From the NCBI GenBank assembly GCA_001818435.1, contig MHKO01000048.1:1-18796 (forward strand): a stretch of DNA of 18,796 bases, given 5' to 3'. Below, one piece after another: positions 6,464 through 13,092 of the stretch. This stretch comes from Candidatus Komeilibacteria bacterium RIFCSPLOWO2_02_FULL_48_11. GTDB taxonomy: Bacteria; Patescibacteriota; Patescibacteriia; UBA2169. The first letter of the stretch is position 1. Each line of letters opens with the position of its first letter. The position numbers were made by a program, and so were the translations under genes. Below the pieces are notes generated by a model. It was not told the origin of the DNA, made no database searches, and worked only from the letters and a program-made list of their open reading frames with translations.

Positions 6464-6586
6464 GTCATTCCGACCCCCTCGGGCATACTCGGGGCAGGCT
6501 GGAGTGGAGGCCAGCCAGAGGCTGGTCAGCCTTTGGCCGAAATCTCGTGGATAAACGACGAGATCCCTCGGCAAGCTCGGGATGAC
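6464..6586. repeat. GTCAT...ATGAC-ended palindromic element (intergenic, composite)
   Basis: Starts GTCATTCCGA (6464) and ends CGGGATGAC (6586). An inner pair ATCTCGT/ACGAGAT and a GCCAGCCAGAGGCTGG hairpin lie inside. That inner hairpin also occurs in the element within the ligase gene at 7384-7406. It fills the space between the queH remnant and the ligase gene. Confidence 0.8.
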
Positions 6587-6613
6587 GAGGATAGTATACG
6601 AATAATATAATTC

Positions 6614-8179
6614 ATGATTCAGTTAAATAAAAAATTAATAGTAACTACTTTTTGTTTAATAATTTTAGCCGAAGCGTTGTCGTTTGTCACGTTCTTGCAT
6701 CCCGGGGTCAATCCGTGGGTTTTTGAGGCAGTGGCGCTCGCGGCTTTGGCTCTCACTGTCTGGAAACTGGAATGGGGCGTGTATTTGGTTTTTGCTGAAC
6801 TGGTTATTGGCTCGTTCGGAAAATTATTTGTGATTCAATTTGGCGGCATAGAGCTGTCTATTCGCGTTGTGCTTTGGTTGATTGTGCTTTCAGTTTGGCT
6901 GGCGCACGTTGTTAAAACCAGACGCATCGCTTTTTTCCATTCCCAATTTTTTAAACCCTATCTGGCATTGGCTATCGTTTTAACATGGGGGATTGTTTGG
7001 GGTTGGGCGCGGGCCAATGATTTTGGGGACATGTTTTTTGATGTGAATAATTATTTGTATTTTTTGTTGATATTTCCGGTGTACGAGGTGTTGGCGCAAA
7101 AAAGAGACGCGACCCTCCTCTCCGGCGGGCAGGTAAATCGCGTTTTTACAATCTTGACAGCCGCGATTGCGTGGTTATCAATTAAAACCATTGTCCTGTT
7201 TTACATTTTCAGCCATGAATTATTCGGTTTGCAGGATGTTTTATACGCCTGGTCGCGGAAATTCCAGTTGGTGGAGATAACCAGCATCGGCCCCACGGTT
7301 CTGGCCTCGCGCGTCTTTATGCAGTCGCAAGTGTGGATTTTATTTGGGTTGTTTGTGGCGTTCAGCGTCATCCTGAACGGAGCGAAGCCAGCCAGAGGCT
7401 GGCTTCGGTCGCGAGTACGCTCCCTCGCAATGACAGTATTATTGTCTGCGGCTATCATCATGTCTCTCTCGCGCAGTTTTTGGCTGGCAGCAGTTGTCTC
7501 GCTAGCGCTGTTAGTAACACTGCTTCTTTTTGTTTTTAGAGAGCGGATTTTGTCAGTGTTGCGTTTTTCTGGAATAATGGTTGGGGTTATAGCCTTGGGC
7601 GTTAGCTTGACTTTAGGCGTGGCTAATTTTCCCATTCCAGCCGGCTCATCCGGCTCAAGCGTGATTACCGAGCGGGCCACCAAGTTTTCCGGCGAAGCCG
7701 CGGCCTCCAGTCGCTATTCCCAAATCCGCCCGCTTTTGACGGCCATTGCCAAACATCCGGCCATTGGCTCCGGGTTCGGTCAAGCCGTAACTTACCAATC
7801 CAAAGACCCGCGGGTGCTCAAGTCGCATCCTGACGGCTGGTACACCACCACAGCCTTTGAACTTGGCTGGCTGGAGATGTGGTTGAAGCTTGGATTAGTC
7901 GGCCTTGGCGCGTATTTATATTTGCTGTGGAGAATTCTAAAAGCCGGCTGGCAGAGAATAAAAGCGACCCGAATCTACGAATTACATCCGTATGACCCGA
8001 ATAAAAATTCGGAACATTCGGATGTCCATTCGGGTCATTTGGATCGCTATATGATTTTGGGGGCACTGGTTGGCCTTATTGCCATTATCATCACCCATGG
8101 CGTCAGCCCATATCTTAATCATCCTTTGGGGATTGGGGTGGTGATGCTGGTGACTGCGCTGGTTGACAAAGAGAATTAA
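6614..8179 (+). CDS. O-antigen ligase-like membrane protein (Wzy_C family)
   Basis: A 521-aa protein with about 10-12 hydrophobic helices and a large outside loop (about residues 350-420: GSSGSSVITERATKFSG, ASSRYSQIRPLLTAIAKHPAIGSGFGQ), the layout of O-antigen ligase/polymerase (PF04932-like). MSLSRSFWLAAVVSLALL is the usual motif before the loop. Family role: transfers or polymerises lipid-linked glycan on the outer side of the cytoplasmic membrane. Two palindromic elements are read in frame: 7367-7434 encodes VILNGAKPARGWLRSRVRS between two helices, and 7992-8038 encodes a hydrophilic stretch (PYDPNKNSEHSDVHSGH) before the last helix. Ligase and polymerase cannot be told apart from sequence alone. 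The start lies 7 bases after AATAAT (6601-6606); no SD is seen. Confidence 0.82.
   Translation: MIQLNKKLIVTTFCLIILAEALSFVTFLHPGVNPWVFEAVALAALALTVWKLEWGVYLVFAELVIGSFGKLFVIQFGGIELSIRVVLWLIVLSVWLAHVVKTRRIAFFHSQFFKPYLALAIVLTWGIVWGWARANDFGDMFFDVNNYLYFLLIFPVYEVLAQKRDATLLSGGQVNRVFTILTAAIAWLSIKTIVLFYIFSHELFGLQDVLYAWSRKFQLVEITSIGPTVLASRVFMQSQVWILFGLFVAFSVILNGAKPARGWLRSRVRSLAMTVLLSAAIIMSLSRSFWLAAVVSLALLVTLLLFVFRERILSVLRFSGIMVGVIALGVSLTLGVANFPIPAGSSGSSVITERATKFSGEAAASSRYSQIRPLLTAIAKHPAIGSGFGQAVTYQSKDPRVLKSHPDGWYTTTAFELGWLEMWLKLGLVGLGAYLYLLWRILKAGWQRIKATRIYELHPYDPNKNSEHSDVHSGHLDRYMILGALVGLIAIIITHGVSPYLNHPLGIGVVMLVTALVDKEN
7367..7434. repeat. GTCAT...ATGAC-ended element inside the ligase gene
   Basis: Begins GTCATCCTGA (7367) and ends GCAATGAC (7434), with a perfect inner palindrome GAAGCCAGCC / GGCTGGCTTC (7384-7406, 3-base loop). 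The inner hairpin and the ends match the intergenic element at 6464-6586. It is translated in frame as a basic loop between membrane helices. Confidence 0.85.
7992..8038. repeat. ATGACCCGAAT palindrome inside the ligase gene
   Basis: ATGACCCGAAT (7992-8002) and ATTCGGGTCAT (8028-8038) are perfect 11-bp arms, with more CCGAAT/ATTCGG pairing between them. It is translated in frame as a hydrophilic stretch in the loop before the final helix. Confidence 0.85.
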
Positions 8180-8191
8180 GAGTAGTAAGAT
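8163..8191 (+). promoter_or_regulatory. Promoter overlapping the ligase stop
   Basis: A perfect TTGACA (8163-8168), a 17-base spacer and TAAGAT (8186-8191). It could transcribe the small ORF at 8259 and the hicBA pair. Confidence 0.5.
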
Positions 8192-8258
8192 TATGCCTTA
8201 AATATTTAACAGAGAATCAAAGCAAAAACAACTGTACCTTAAATGGAGGAAAAAAGAG

Positions 8259-8354
8259 ATGGAAACTTTAGAAGTGATCGAAACCGAGGTGGCTCTTTTC
8301 TTTTTGTTATTTTGTGGTATAATATTGTTATGCAATCGTTATTCGTACAACTAA
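8259..8354 (+). CDS. Possible 31-aa single-span membrane peptide
   Basis: METLEVIETEV is followed by a hydrophobic run (ALFFLLFCGIILLC) and a short polar tail. The ATG is 9 bases after TGGAGG (8244-8249), one of the better SD sites on this strand, and a TTGACA promoter lies upstream. Its 3' end overlaps the start of hicB in another frame, and the hicB -10 box lies within it. It could be a real small membrane protein, or a chance ORF over a promoter region. No family is recognised. Confidence 0.35.
   Translation: METLEVIETEVALFFLLFCGIILLCNRYSYN
8315..8323 (+). promoter_or_regulatory. Extended -10 of hicB
   Basis: TGGTATAAT (8315-8323) is a perfect extended -10. The hicB ATG is 6 bases later, a leaderless arrangement. 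Confidence 0.6.
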
Positions 8355-8599
8355 ATACCCAATTCTGGAAGGAAGGGAATATGTATGTGGCGTATATCCC
8401 GCAGTTAAACTTGGCATCGTGCGGTGAAACTTTAGAGGAAGCGGAGAAAAATATCAAAGATGCAACCGAGGGTTTCTTTGAAGCAACCGATAAAATGGGG
8501 ACCACGAAAGAGGTTTTAGAAGAAGCCGGTTTTATGTTTGACCAAGAATGGAAAGCGCCAGAGATTCTGAAGTTTGAAAAAATGCGCGTGGCTGTGTAA
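8330..8599 (+). CDS. hicB: HicB family antitoxin
   Basis: An 89-aa protein with the HicB core (MYVAYIPQLNLASCGETLEEAEKNIKDATEGFFE), a partial RNase-H-like fold that binds and neutralises the HicA toxin. The C-terminal part (EVLEEAGFMFDQEWKAPEILKF) has no evident HTH or ribbon-helix-helix DNA-binding domain, so self-repression may be absent or indirect. An in-frame ATG at 8243 exists, but the start at 8330 is preferred because of the extended -10 six bases upstream and because the family homology begins there. The order here is antitoxin first, toxin second, 6 bases apart. Confidence 0.85.
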   Translation: MQSLFVQLNTQFWKEGNMYVAYIPQLNLASCGETLEEAEKNIKDATEGFFEATDKMGTTKEVLEEAGFMFDQEWKAPEILKFEKMRVAV

Positions 8600-8605
8600 A
8601 ATAAT

Positions 8606-8830
8606 ATGCCAAAAATAACACCCGTGCATTTTCGACTCTTAGTACGTGTGTTTGAAAGAGATAATTTTGCATACAGTCACACCAAAGGAGACCATCTTTT
8701 TTATATAAAACCAGGCATAAAGCGGCCACTTGTCATACCAAGGTACAAGCAAGTACCTATTTTTATTATTCAAAACTTACTTGAAACTTCAGGAATGAGT
8801 CGAGAGAGATATTTTGAATTGTTAAAGTAA
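8606..8830 (+). CDS. hicA: HicA family mRNA interferase toxin
   Basis: A 74-aa protein with the HicA/YcfA double-stranded-RNA-binding fold: FAYSHTKGDHLFYIKPGIKRPLVIPRY holds the conserved histidine (GDH) needed for RNA cleavage, and IIQNLLETSGMSRERYFELL is the usual C-terminal helix pair. Known role: ribosome-independent mRNA cleavage that slows growth until HicB binds it. It starts 6 bases after hicB and ends 5 bases before the next glycosyltransferase gene, so the pair is embedded in the glycan locus. All key residues appear present. Confidence 0.85.
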   Translation: MPKITPVHFRLLVRVFERDNFAYSHTKGDHLFYIKPGIKRPLVIPRYKQVPIFIIQNLLETSGMSRERYFELLK

Positions 8831-8835
8831 TCCAT

Positions 8836-9708
8836 ATGTCTAAAGTCCAAATTCAAATCGTAACTTGGAATAGCCGAGCGCATCTGGAACGGCTGTTTTT
8901 GGGCATTGAGAAGCAAACTGGAGTTGATTTCAGTGTTGTGGTAATTGATAACGCGTCAACTGATGGAACGGTGAAGTGGCTAGGACAAAATTTTAATGTT
9001 GTTTCGAGCCTCGCGAGAAACCCCTTATACAATGATATTAATAAGAACAAGGGGCCTCTCCCTAACGTCGAGGCAACAAAGGATGTTGTCTTAATCAAAA
9101 ATCAAACGAACAGGGGATTTGCCGCGGCCCATAATCAAGGCCTGGCAGTTTGCCAAGCGCCGTATGTTTTAGCGCTGAATCCGGACACGGAATTGCAGGC
9201 TGGATATTTGGAAGAGGTTTTGCGGGTTATAGAATCAGACAGCAAGGTAGCTAGTGTTCAAGGCAAGCTTTACAGAGAATTGCCAGAAGGCGAAAAATAT
9301 GGCATTATAGATAGTTGTGGGCTCAAAATGAAATCTTGGGGTGAAGTAGTGGATATTGGCCAGAACCAGCTTGATACGGGGAATTTTGAGACTCATGACC
9401 ACCCCCAGCCCCTCCTTGGTAAAGGAGGGGATATATTTGGCGCTACTGGCGCGTGCGCGCTCTATCGTTTAGAAGCTCTCAAGAGTGTCCAAGACAAACA
9501 CGGTATTTTTGACGAGCGGTTTGGCAGTTACAAAGAAGACGTGGATTTAGCCTGGCGCTTGCAGCGAGCGGGCTGGAAAGCCGTTTTTACGCCGCGCGCC
9601 GTGGCTTGGCATGGCCGGGGAGTGGGGAGGGGAGATAAAAGGTCGTGGAGAATTAGATTTTTGTCTTGGAGGAATCAGGTGTTGATGTTAATTAAGAATT
9701 TGTTATAA
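8836..9708 (+). CDS. Glycosyltransferase family 2 with two in-frame repeat insertions
   Basis: A 290-aa GT-A enzyme: VQIQIVTWNSRAHLERLF, FSVVVIDNASTDGT, TNRGFAAAHNQGL, LALNPDTEL (metal site), FGATGACALYRLEAL and SYKEDVDLAWRLQRAGW. Two stretches have no counterpart in the family. One is about 29 residues between FNVV and LIKNQTNRG (8996-9089), flanked by a 7-bp direct repeat. The other is HPQPLLGKGGD (9400-9432), encoded by a hairpin repeat. Removing the first gives FNVVLIKNQTNRGFAAA, a normal family sequence. It probably adds a sugar such as rhamnose to a lipid-linked glycan; the true donor is unknown. Confidence 0.87.
   Translation: MSKVQIQIVTWNSRAHLERLFLGIEKQTGVDFSVVVIDNASTDGTVKWLGQNFNVVSSLARNPLYNDINKNKGPLPNVEATKDVVLIKNQTNRGFAAAHNQGLAVCQAPYVLALNPDTELQAGYLEEVLRVIESDSKVASVQGKLYRELPEGEKYGIIDSCGLKMKSWGEVVDIGQNQLDTGNFETHDHPQPLLGKGGDIFGATGACALYRLEALKSVQDKHGIFDERFGSYKEDVDLAWRLQRAGWKAVFTPRAVAWHGRGVGRGDKRSWRIRFLSWRNQVLMLIKNLL
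8996..9089. repeat. Palindromic insertion flanked by 7-bp direct repeats
   Basis: ATGTTGT occurs at 8996-9002 and 9083-9089, 87 bases apart (29 codons). Between them are nested inverted repeats: GCCTCG (9008-9013)/CGAGGC (9069-9074) and CCCCTT (9021-9026)/AAGGGG (9049-9054). The layout is that of a small transposed element with a target-site duplication. Confidence 0.7.
9409..9430. repeat. CCCCTCCTT hairpin inside a GT2 gene
   Basis: CCCCTCCTT (9409-9417) and AAGGAGGGG (9422-9430) form a perfect 9-bp stem with a 4-base loop. They are read in frame as PLLGKGG just before the conserved FGATGACALYR motif. From memory, similar hairpins occur as intergenic repeats in several bacteria. Confidence 0.85.
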
Positions 9709-9710
9709 AT

Positions 9711-9774
9711 AATTGTTATATTGCTAAATTGCTATATTGTTTAAGCACATTAACAATATGACAATATAACAATT
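9711..9774. repeat. AT-rich 13-bp inverted repeat between GT2 genes
   Basis: AATTGTTATATTG (9711-9723) and CAATATAACAATT (9762-9774) are perfect inverted arms, with an inner ATATTGTT/AACAATAT pair. It occupies nearly the whole spacer between the two GT2 genes. Confidence 0.85.
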
Positions 9775-9783
9775 TTCCCAATC

Positions 9784-10617
9784 ATGGATCTCTCCATCAT
9801 CATCCTCAACTACAACTCTAAAGATTATCTCCTGCCGTGCATTAAGGGCATCACCGAGCACACGGCAGATTTGGATTACGAGATTATCGTGGTTGACAAC
9901 GCCTCCACTGATTCCAGCGTTGACTACATTGAGCGCAAACTTTTGCCTCGTTTTAACGAAGTAAAATTGGTTAAAGCCAAAACCAACGGCGGTTACGCTG
10001 CTGGCAATAATCTGGGCATTAAAGCCGCGAGCGGCCGTTATCTGGCGATGATGAATCCGGATATCATTATTTGGGGCAATTCGTTAAAACAGATGGTGGA
10101 TTTTATGGACGCGAACCTTAGGGTGGGCATTGCCGGGCCTCGCCTTCTTTCCCCGGACGGCAGTTTGCAGTATGCCTGCTACTCTTGGCCCACGCCGCAG
10201 GTTTTGCTTTACCGCCGCACCGCGCTGGGGCGTTTTCGGTTTGCCGAGCGGGCCATTGATAAGTTTTTATTAAAAGATTGGGATCACCTGGATTCCCGTC
10301 CAGTTGACTGGTTGCAAGGCTCCTGCGTTATCGCGCGCCGCGAGGCGTTGGAGCAAGTGGGCTTAATGGATGAGCGTTACTTTATGTACGTGGAAGATAT
10401 GGACTGGTGCCGTAGGTTTTGGCAGGGGGGCTGGGAGGTTTGGTATTTGGCCCAGATTGAATTGATTCATTATCACCAGCGCGCCTCGGCCAAAGACAGT
10501 ATTTGGCAGTCGTTATTCAACAAGATGTCCTGGGTCCATTTAATCAGCTCAATTAAATATTTTAGGAAATGGGGGATTACCCACGAATCTACAAATCAGT
10601 TACAAATTTACAAATAA
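9784..10617 (+). CDS. Glycosyltransferase family 2 (rhamnosyltransferase-like)
   Basis: A 277-aa GT-A enzyme with LSIIILNYNSKDYLLPCI, YEIIVVDNASTDSS, TNGGYAAGNNLGI, the metal site AMMNPDIII, WLQGSCVIARREALEQVGLMDERYFMYVEDMDWCRR and WEVWYLAQIELIHYHQRAS. This set matches WbbL-like transferases that add sugars to undecaprenyl-linked glycans. The last residues (HESTNQLQIYK) are encoded by a CTACAAAT/TTACAAAT-type repeat stretch, so the natural C-terminus may have been replaced by repeat sequence. No SD is evident; the start directly follows the AT-rich inverted repeat. Confidence 0.88.
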   Translation: MDLSIIILNYNSKDYLLPCIKGITEHTADLDYEIIVVDNASTDSSVDYIERKLLPRFNEVKLVKAKTNGGYAAGNNLGIKAASGRYLAMMNPDIIIWGNSLKQMVDFMDANLRVGIAGPRLLSPDGSLQYACYSWPTPQVLLYRRTALGRFRFAERAIDKFLLKDWDHLDSRPVDWLQGSCVIARREALEQVGLMDERYFMYVEDMDWCRRFWQGGWEVWYLAQIELIHYHQRASAKDSIWQSLFNKMSWVHLISSIKYFRKWGITHESTNQLQIYK

Positions 10618-10635
10618 AAACAATCAGCTTTATTT

Positions 10636-10661
10636 GTCATTACCGCGAAAGCGGGAATGAC
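10636..10661. repeat. GTCAT...ATGAC-ended hairpin before the DUF4012 gene
   Basis: GTCATTACCGC (10636-10646), GAAA loop, GCGGGAATGAC (10651-10661): an 11-bp stem with one mismatch. It is a short intergenic member with the same ends as the longer elements at 4357, 6464 and 7367. Confidence 0.8.
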
Positions 10662-10679
10662 ACTTATGAGGCTTAATTT

Positions 10680-12593
10680 ATGGATATAGTTTTAAATATC
10701 ATACAACCATCATGGCGCGAAAAACTGGTTAAGTTGCTGCCCCAAAAGCGCCATCTTTTGAATGCCGCGGCTGTGGCTTTGACTTTGCTTGTTTTATTTT
10801 ACGCTTATCAGCTTTTTGATGGTTACCGCAATGCCAAGCAGATTCGCGGCTTGGTTGATGAGCTGGAAAGCGGTCTTCTGGCGCGCGATTGGGAAGGCGT
10901 CCAAGGAACTTTGCGCGGTTTAGCGGTTAATGCGGATGAGCTGGCCGGCGATTTAGACCGCCTGTTTCCTTTAACCTTGCTGCCGCTTTTAAATAGCGAA
11001 ACCACGGCTGTCAGGAATATTTTGGCAGCCGCTCAAATTAACATTGAGGGAGCCAATGAAGTGGTCGGCTGGCTGGGGCAGTTTAAACTGCTGAAAGGCA
11101 AATCTTTTGAATCCGTGGGAGCCCTGCCGGAAGACGCCCGGCGCGAGTTTTTGCAAGGGCTCGCCAACTCGGGCCCGGTTTGGGACAAAGTCAAATATCA
11201 GACAGCCGTGTCTTTGGATTTGCTGGAGGCGGCCCAACAGCGAACCCGTTTGCCGATTTTGGGTTCTTTTGTGAATTCCTTAACCGCGACTTTGAGTTCG
11301 GGTCAGAATTTTTTTAACAATTTTGAGCCTTACATTCCGCTGCTGCCAAAACTTCTCGGCTACCCCGCATCCCAGACGTACTTGCTTCTTCTGCAAAATA
11401 ACACTGAACTGCGGCCCACCGGCGGCTTTATCGGCACTTTTGGGCATCTGACTTTAGCCAATGGTTCAGTATCCAGTTTTGGCACTGAAAATGTTTATAA
11501 TCTTGACGAGCCGGCCAAGGATTACAACACCAAAGCGCCGCCAGCCCCGATTCAGCGCTATCTCAAGCAGTCGCAATGGTTTTTCCGCGACGTTAACTGG
11601 GACCCGGATTTTCCGTCCTCGGCTCGCGAGGCCATGCGTTTTTACCGCGAAGAGCGCGGGCCGATTGCGAGCTTCAACGGCGTTATCGCCTTGACTCCCG
11701 AAATTATCAAAGATGTTTTGAAAGTAACCGGCCCAATCACCATCCGCGACAATGTTTTCACTGCCGAGAATATTGTGGCCAAACTGCAATACGAGGTTGA
11801 TGTCGCCTTTGAGGAAAAAGGCGTGAATATCTACAACCGCAAAGAAATTATTGATGATTTGGCGCAGGTTTTAAAAGAGAAAATTTTTGCTTTTGGCAGC
11901 CGAGAATTGCGTTCCCTGGCGCCGCTTTTGCTTGAGGCTTTTAGCGAGAAGCAATTGATGGTTTATTTCACCGACAGCCGGTTGCAGGAGCTGGCGGCCA
12001 AGTTTGATTGGGACAATCGCGTTCTGGAAACCGACGGCGATTACATTTACGTGGTTGACGCCAATTTAGGCAGTTTAAAAACCGACTTGGTTGTCAGCCG
12101 GACCATTAGTTATAAACTTGAACCGGAGAATCGGGACCACTCGCTTCAGGCCACCATGGCCATTACCTACAACAATGACGGTGATTTTGACTGGAAAACA
12201 ACCCGCTACCGCACTTACGCCCGGTTGTATGTTCCTTATGGTTCAACTTTAATTTCAGCCAAAGGCAATGAAGAAACCATTTCTATCAGCGATGAGCACG
12301 GCAAAACAGTGTTTGGCACTTTTATTTCCATTGAGCCTGGCCGGAGCGAGACTTTAACCTTTACTTACAAGTTGCCGGCCTTTTTGGCCGCCAAAGCGGC
12401 TCGCGGCCAATACAAGCTTTTGGCGCAAAAACAAGCCGGCGCCCAGGCGCACGCGCTTAAATTAGATATCGCGCTGCCATTCAAAATCGGCGCCGTGGCG
12501 CCGGAGAGCATTTTGAAGAAAGAATCTACCAACCAGGTTGTCGGTGATTGGGACTTGGGGGTTGATAGGGAGGTTGTTTTGGAAAGTAATTAA
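10680..12593 (+). CDS. DUF4012 domain protein, membrane anchored
   Basis: A 637-aa protein with one N-terminal membrane helix (about residues 26-46, LLNAAAVALTLLVLFYAYQL) and a large outside part. The DUF4012 signature LLLLQNNTELRPTGGFIGTF begins near residue 235, followed by acidic and aromatic blocks (WFFRDVNWDPDFPSSAREAMRFY, GVIALTPEIIKDVLKVTGPI). The C-terminal third looks like a beta-sandwich (VSRTISYKLEPENRDHSLQATMAITYNNDG). The family is found next to exopolysaccharide genes in Actinobacteria and Patescibacteria, but its activity is unknown to me. The position at the end of the glycan cluster suggests a role in building or attaching the surface glycan. GAGG lies 9 bases before the start. 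Confidence 0.85.
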   Translation: MDIVLNIIQPSWREKLVKLLPQKRHLLNAAAVALTLLVLFYAYQLFDGYRNAKQIRGLVDELESGLLARDWEGVQGTLRGLAVNADELAGDLDRLFPLTLLPLLNSETTAVRNILAAAQINIEGANEVVGWLGQFKLLKGKSFESVGALPEDARREFLQGLANSGPVWDKVKYQTAVSLDLLEAAQQRTRLPILGSFVNSLTATLSSGQNFFNNFEPYIPLLPKLLGYPASQTYLLLLQNNTELRPTGGFIGTFGHLTLANGSVSSFGTENVYNLDEPAKDYNTKAPPAPIQRYLKQSQWFFRDVNWDPDFPSSAREAMRFYREERGPIASFNGVIALTPEIIKDVLKVTGPITIRDNVFTAENIVAKLQYEVDVAFEEKGVNIYNRKEIIDDLAQVLKEKIFAFGSRELRSLAPLLLEAFSEKQLMVYFTDSRLQELAAKFDWDNRVLETDGDYIYVVDANLGSLKTDLVVSRTISYKLEPENRDHSLQATMAITYNNDGDFDWKTTRYRTYARLYVPYGSTLISAKGNEETISISDEHGKTVFGTFISIEPGRSETLTFTYKLPAFLAAKAARGQYKLLAQKQAGAQAHALKLDIALPFKIGAVAPESILKKESTNQVVGDWDLGVDREVVLESN

Positions 12594-12749
12594 GCAATAA
12601 GTGTTTTTGATTACTAGCTATTTGTCATTTGTTCATTCACGGTCTTTTACAACAGAAAGGAGATCAAACTACCAACGCAGTGTGCCAGCAAAAACCTGAC
12701 GAATCCGGTCGCTGGACAGGAATTGAAGTTGTTGAATAAGGAGGTTGCT

Positions 12750-12926
12750 ATGAATCAGATAACTGCAGGTGTACTTGAGGATTTGGAGAAAAAGCAGTTA
12801 GAGCTGTCTGGCCGAATCATAAAAAACACTCTGCTTAAGTTGACGGAGCTACTTAAAAAGATTCGGCAATCACGTGGAAAGTTTGAGGAAGTCATACAGT
12901 CGCTTAACAACCCTATAAAGCCGTAG
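12750..12926 (+). CDS. Small helical hypothetical protein, 58 aa
   Basis: The start is fixed by AAGGAGG (12739-12745) 4-5 bases before ATG 12750; the frame is open further upstream but has no equally good start. The protein is nearly all helix with heptad-like leucines (GVLEDLEKKQLELSGRIIKN, TLLKLTELLKKIRQSRGKF), perhaps a short coiled coil. An upstream GTG ORF (12680-12739) ends in the TAA that overlaps this SD site. No family is recognised. Confidence 0.6.
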   Translation: MNQITAGVLEDLEKKQLELSGRIIKNTLLKLTELLKKIRQSRGKFEEVIQSLNNPIKP

Positions 12927-12940
12927 CAGGAGGCGCAGCC

Positions 12941-12988
12941 ATGCCGACTTACAGCCGCTTCTCTGTGTCTGCCAAAAGGCGAACATAG
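12941..12988 (+). CDS. Possible 15-aa peptide overlapping a terminator
   Basis: MPTYSRFSVSAKRRT starts 7 bases after AGGAGG (12928-12933), an excellent SD. The ORF runs through the left arm and loop of the terminator and stops at 12988, inside the right arm. A translating ribosome would disturb the hairpin. It could be a regulatory ORF or a chance match. Confidence 0.35.
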   Translation: MPTYSRFSVSAKRRT

Positions 12989-13002
12989 AGAGCGGCTTTT
13001 TT
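12953..13002 (+). terminator. Rho-independent terminator before mreB
   Basis: AGCCGCT and CTCT (12953-12964, one unpaired T) pair with AGAG and AGCGGCT (12987-12997), followed by a run of six T (12997-13002). The mreB promoter starts two bases later. Confidence 0.85.
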
Positions 13003-13003
13003 C

Positions 13004-13032
13004 TTGACGCAAAGGATAGTTTCGCTTAAGAT
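13004..13032 (+). promoter_or_regulatory. Promoter of mreB
   Basis: TTGACG (13004-13009), a 17-base spacer and TAAGAT (13027-13032). The predicted transcript start falls at about 13039, the ATG of a short upstream ORF. Confidence 0.55.
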
Positions 13033-13038
13033 GACATA

Positions 13039-13092
13039 ATGGCTTTAGTGTCTTTGAACACAATTTTTGTTCGCCGCATGCTATGTTTGTAA
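13039..13092 (+). CDS. Possible 17-codon upstream ORF overlapping the mreB start
   Basis: MALVSLNTIFVRRMLCL begins 6 bases after the -10 box, the leaderless spacing used by other genes here, and its stop (13090-13092) lies just past the mreB ATG (13083) in another frame. No SD precedes mreB, so reinitiation or stop-start coupling is plausible. It may also simply be 5' untranslated sequence. Confidence 0.35.
   Translation: MALVSLNTIFVRRMLCL

Noticed and set aside
3742..10661. CRISPR array
   Set aside because: The palindromes differ in sequence and spacing and lie inside genes; there are no regular spacers and no cas genes.
12680..12739. GTG ORF (QQKPDESGRWTGIEVVE) ending in the SD of the 58-aa gene
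   Set aside because: The nearest SD is 17 bases upstream, too far; kept only as a remark in the neighbouring entry.
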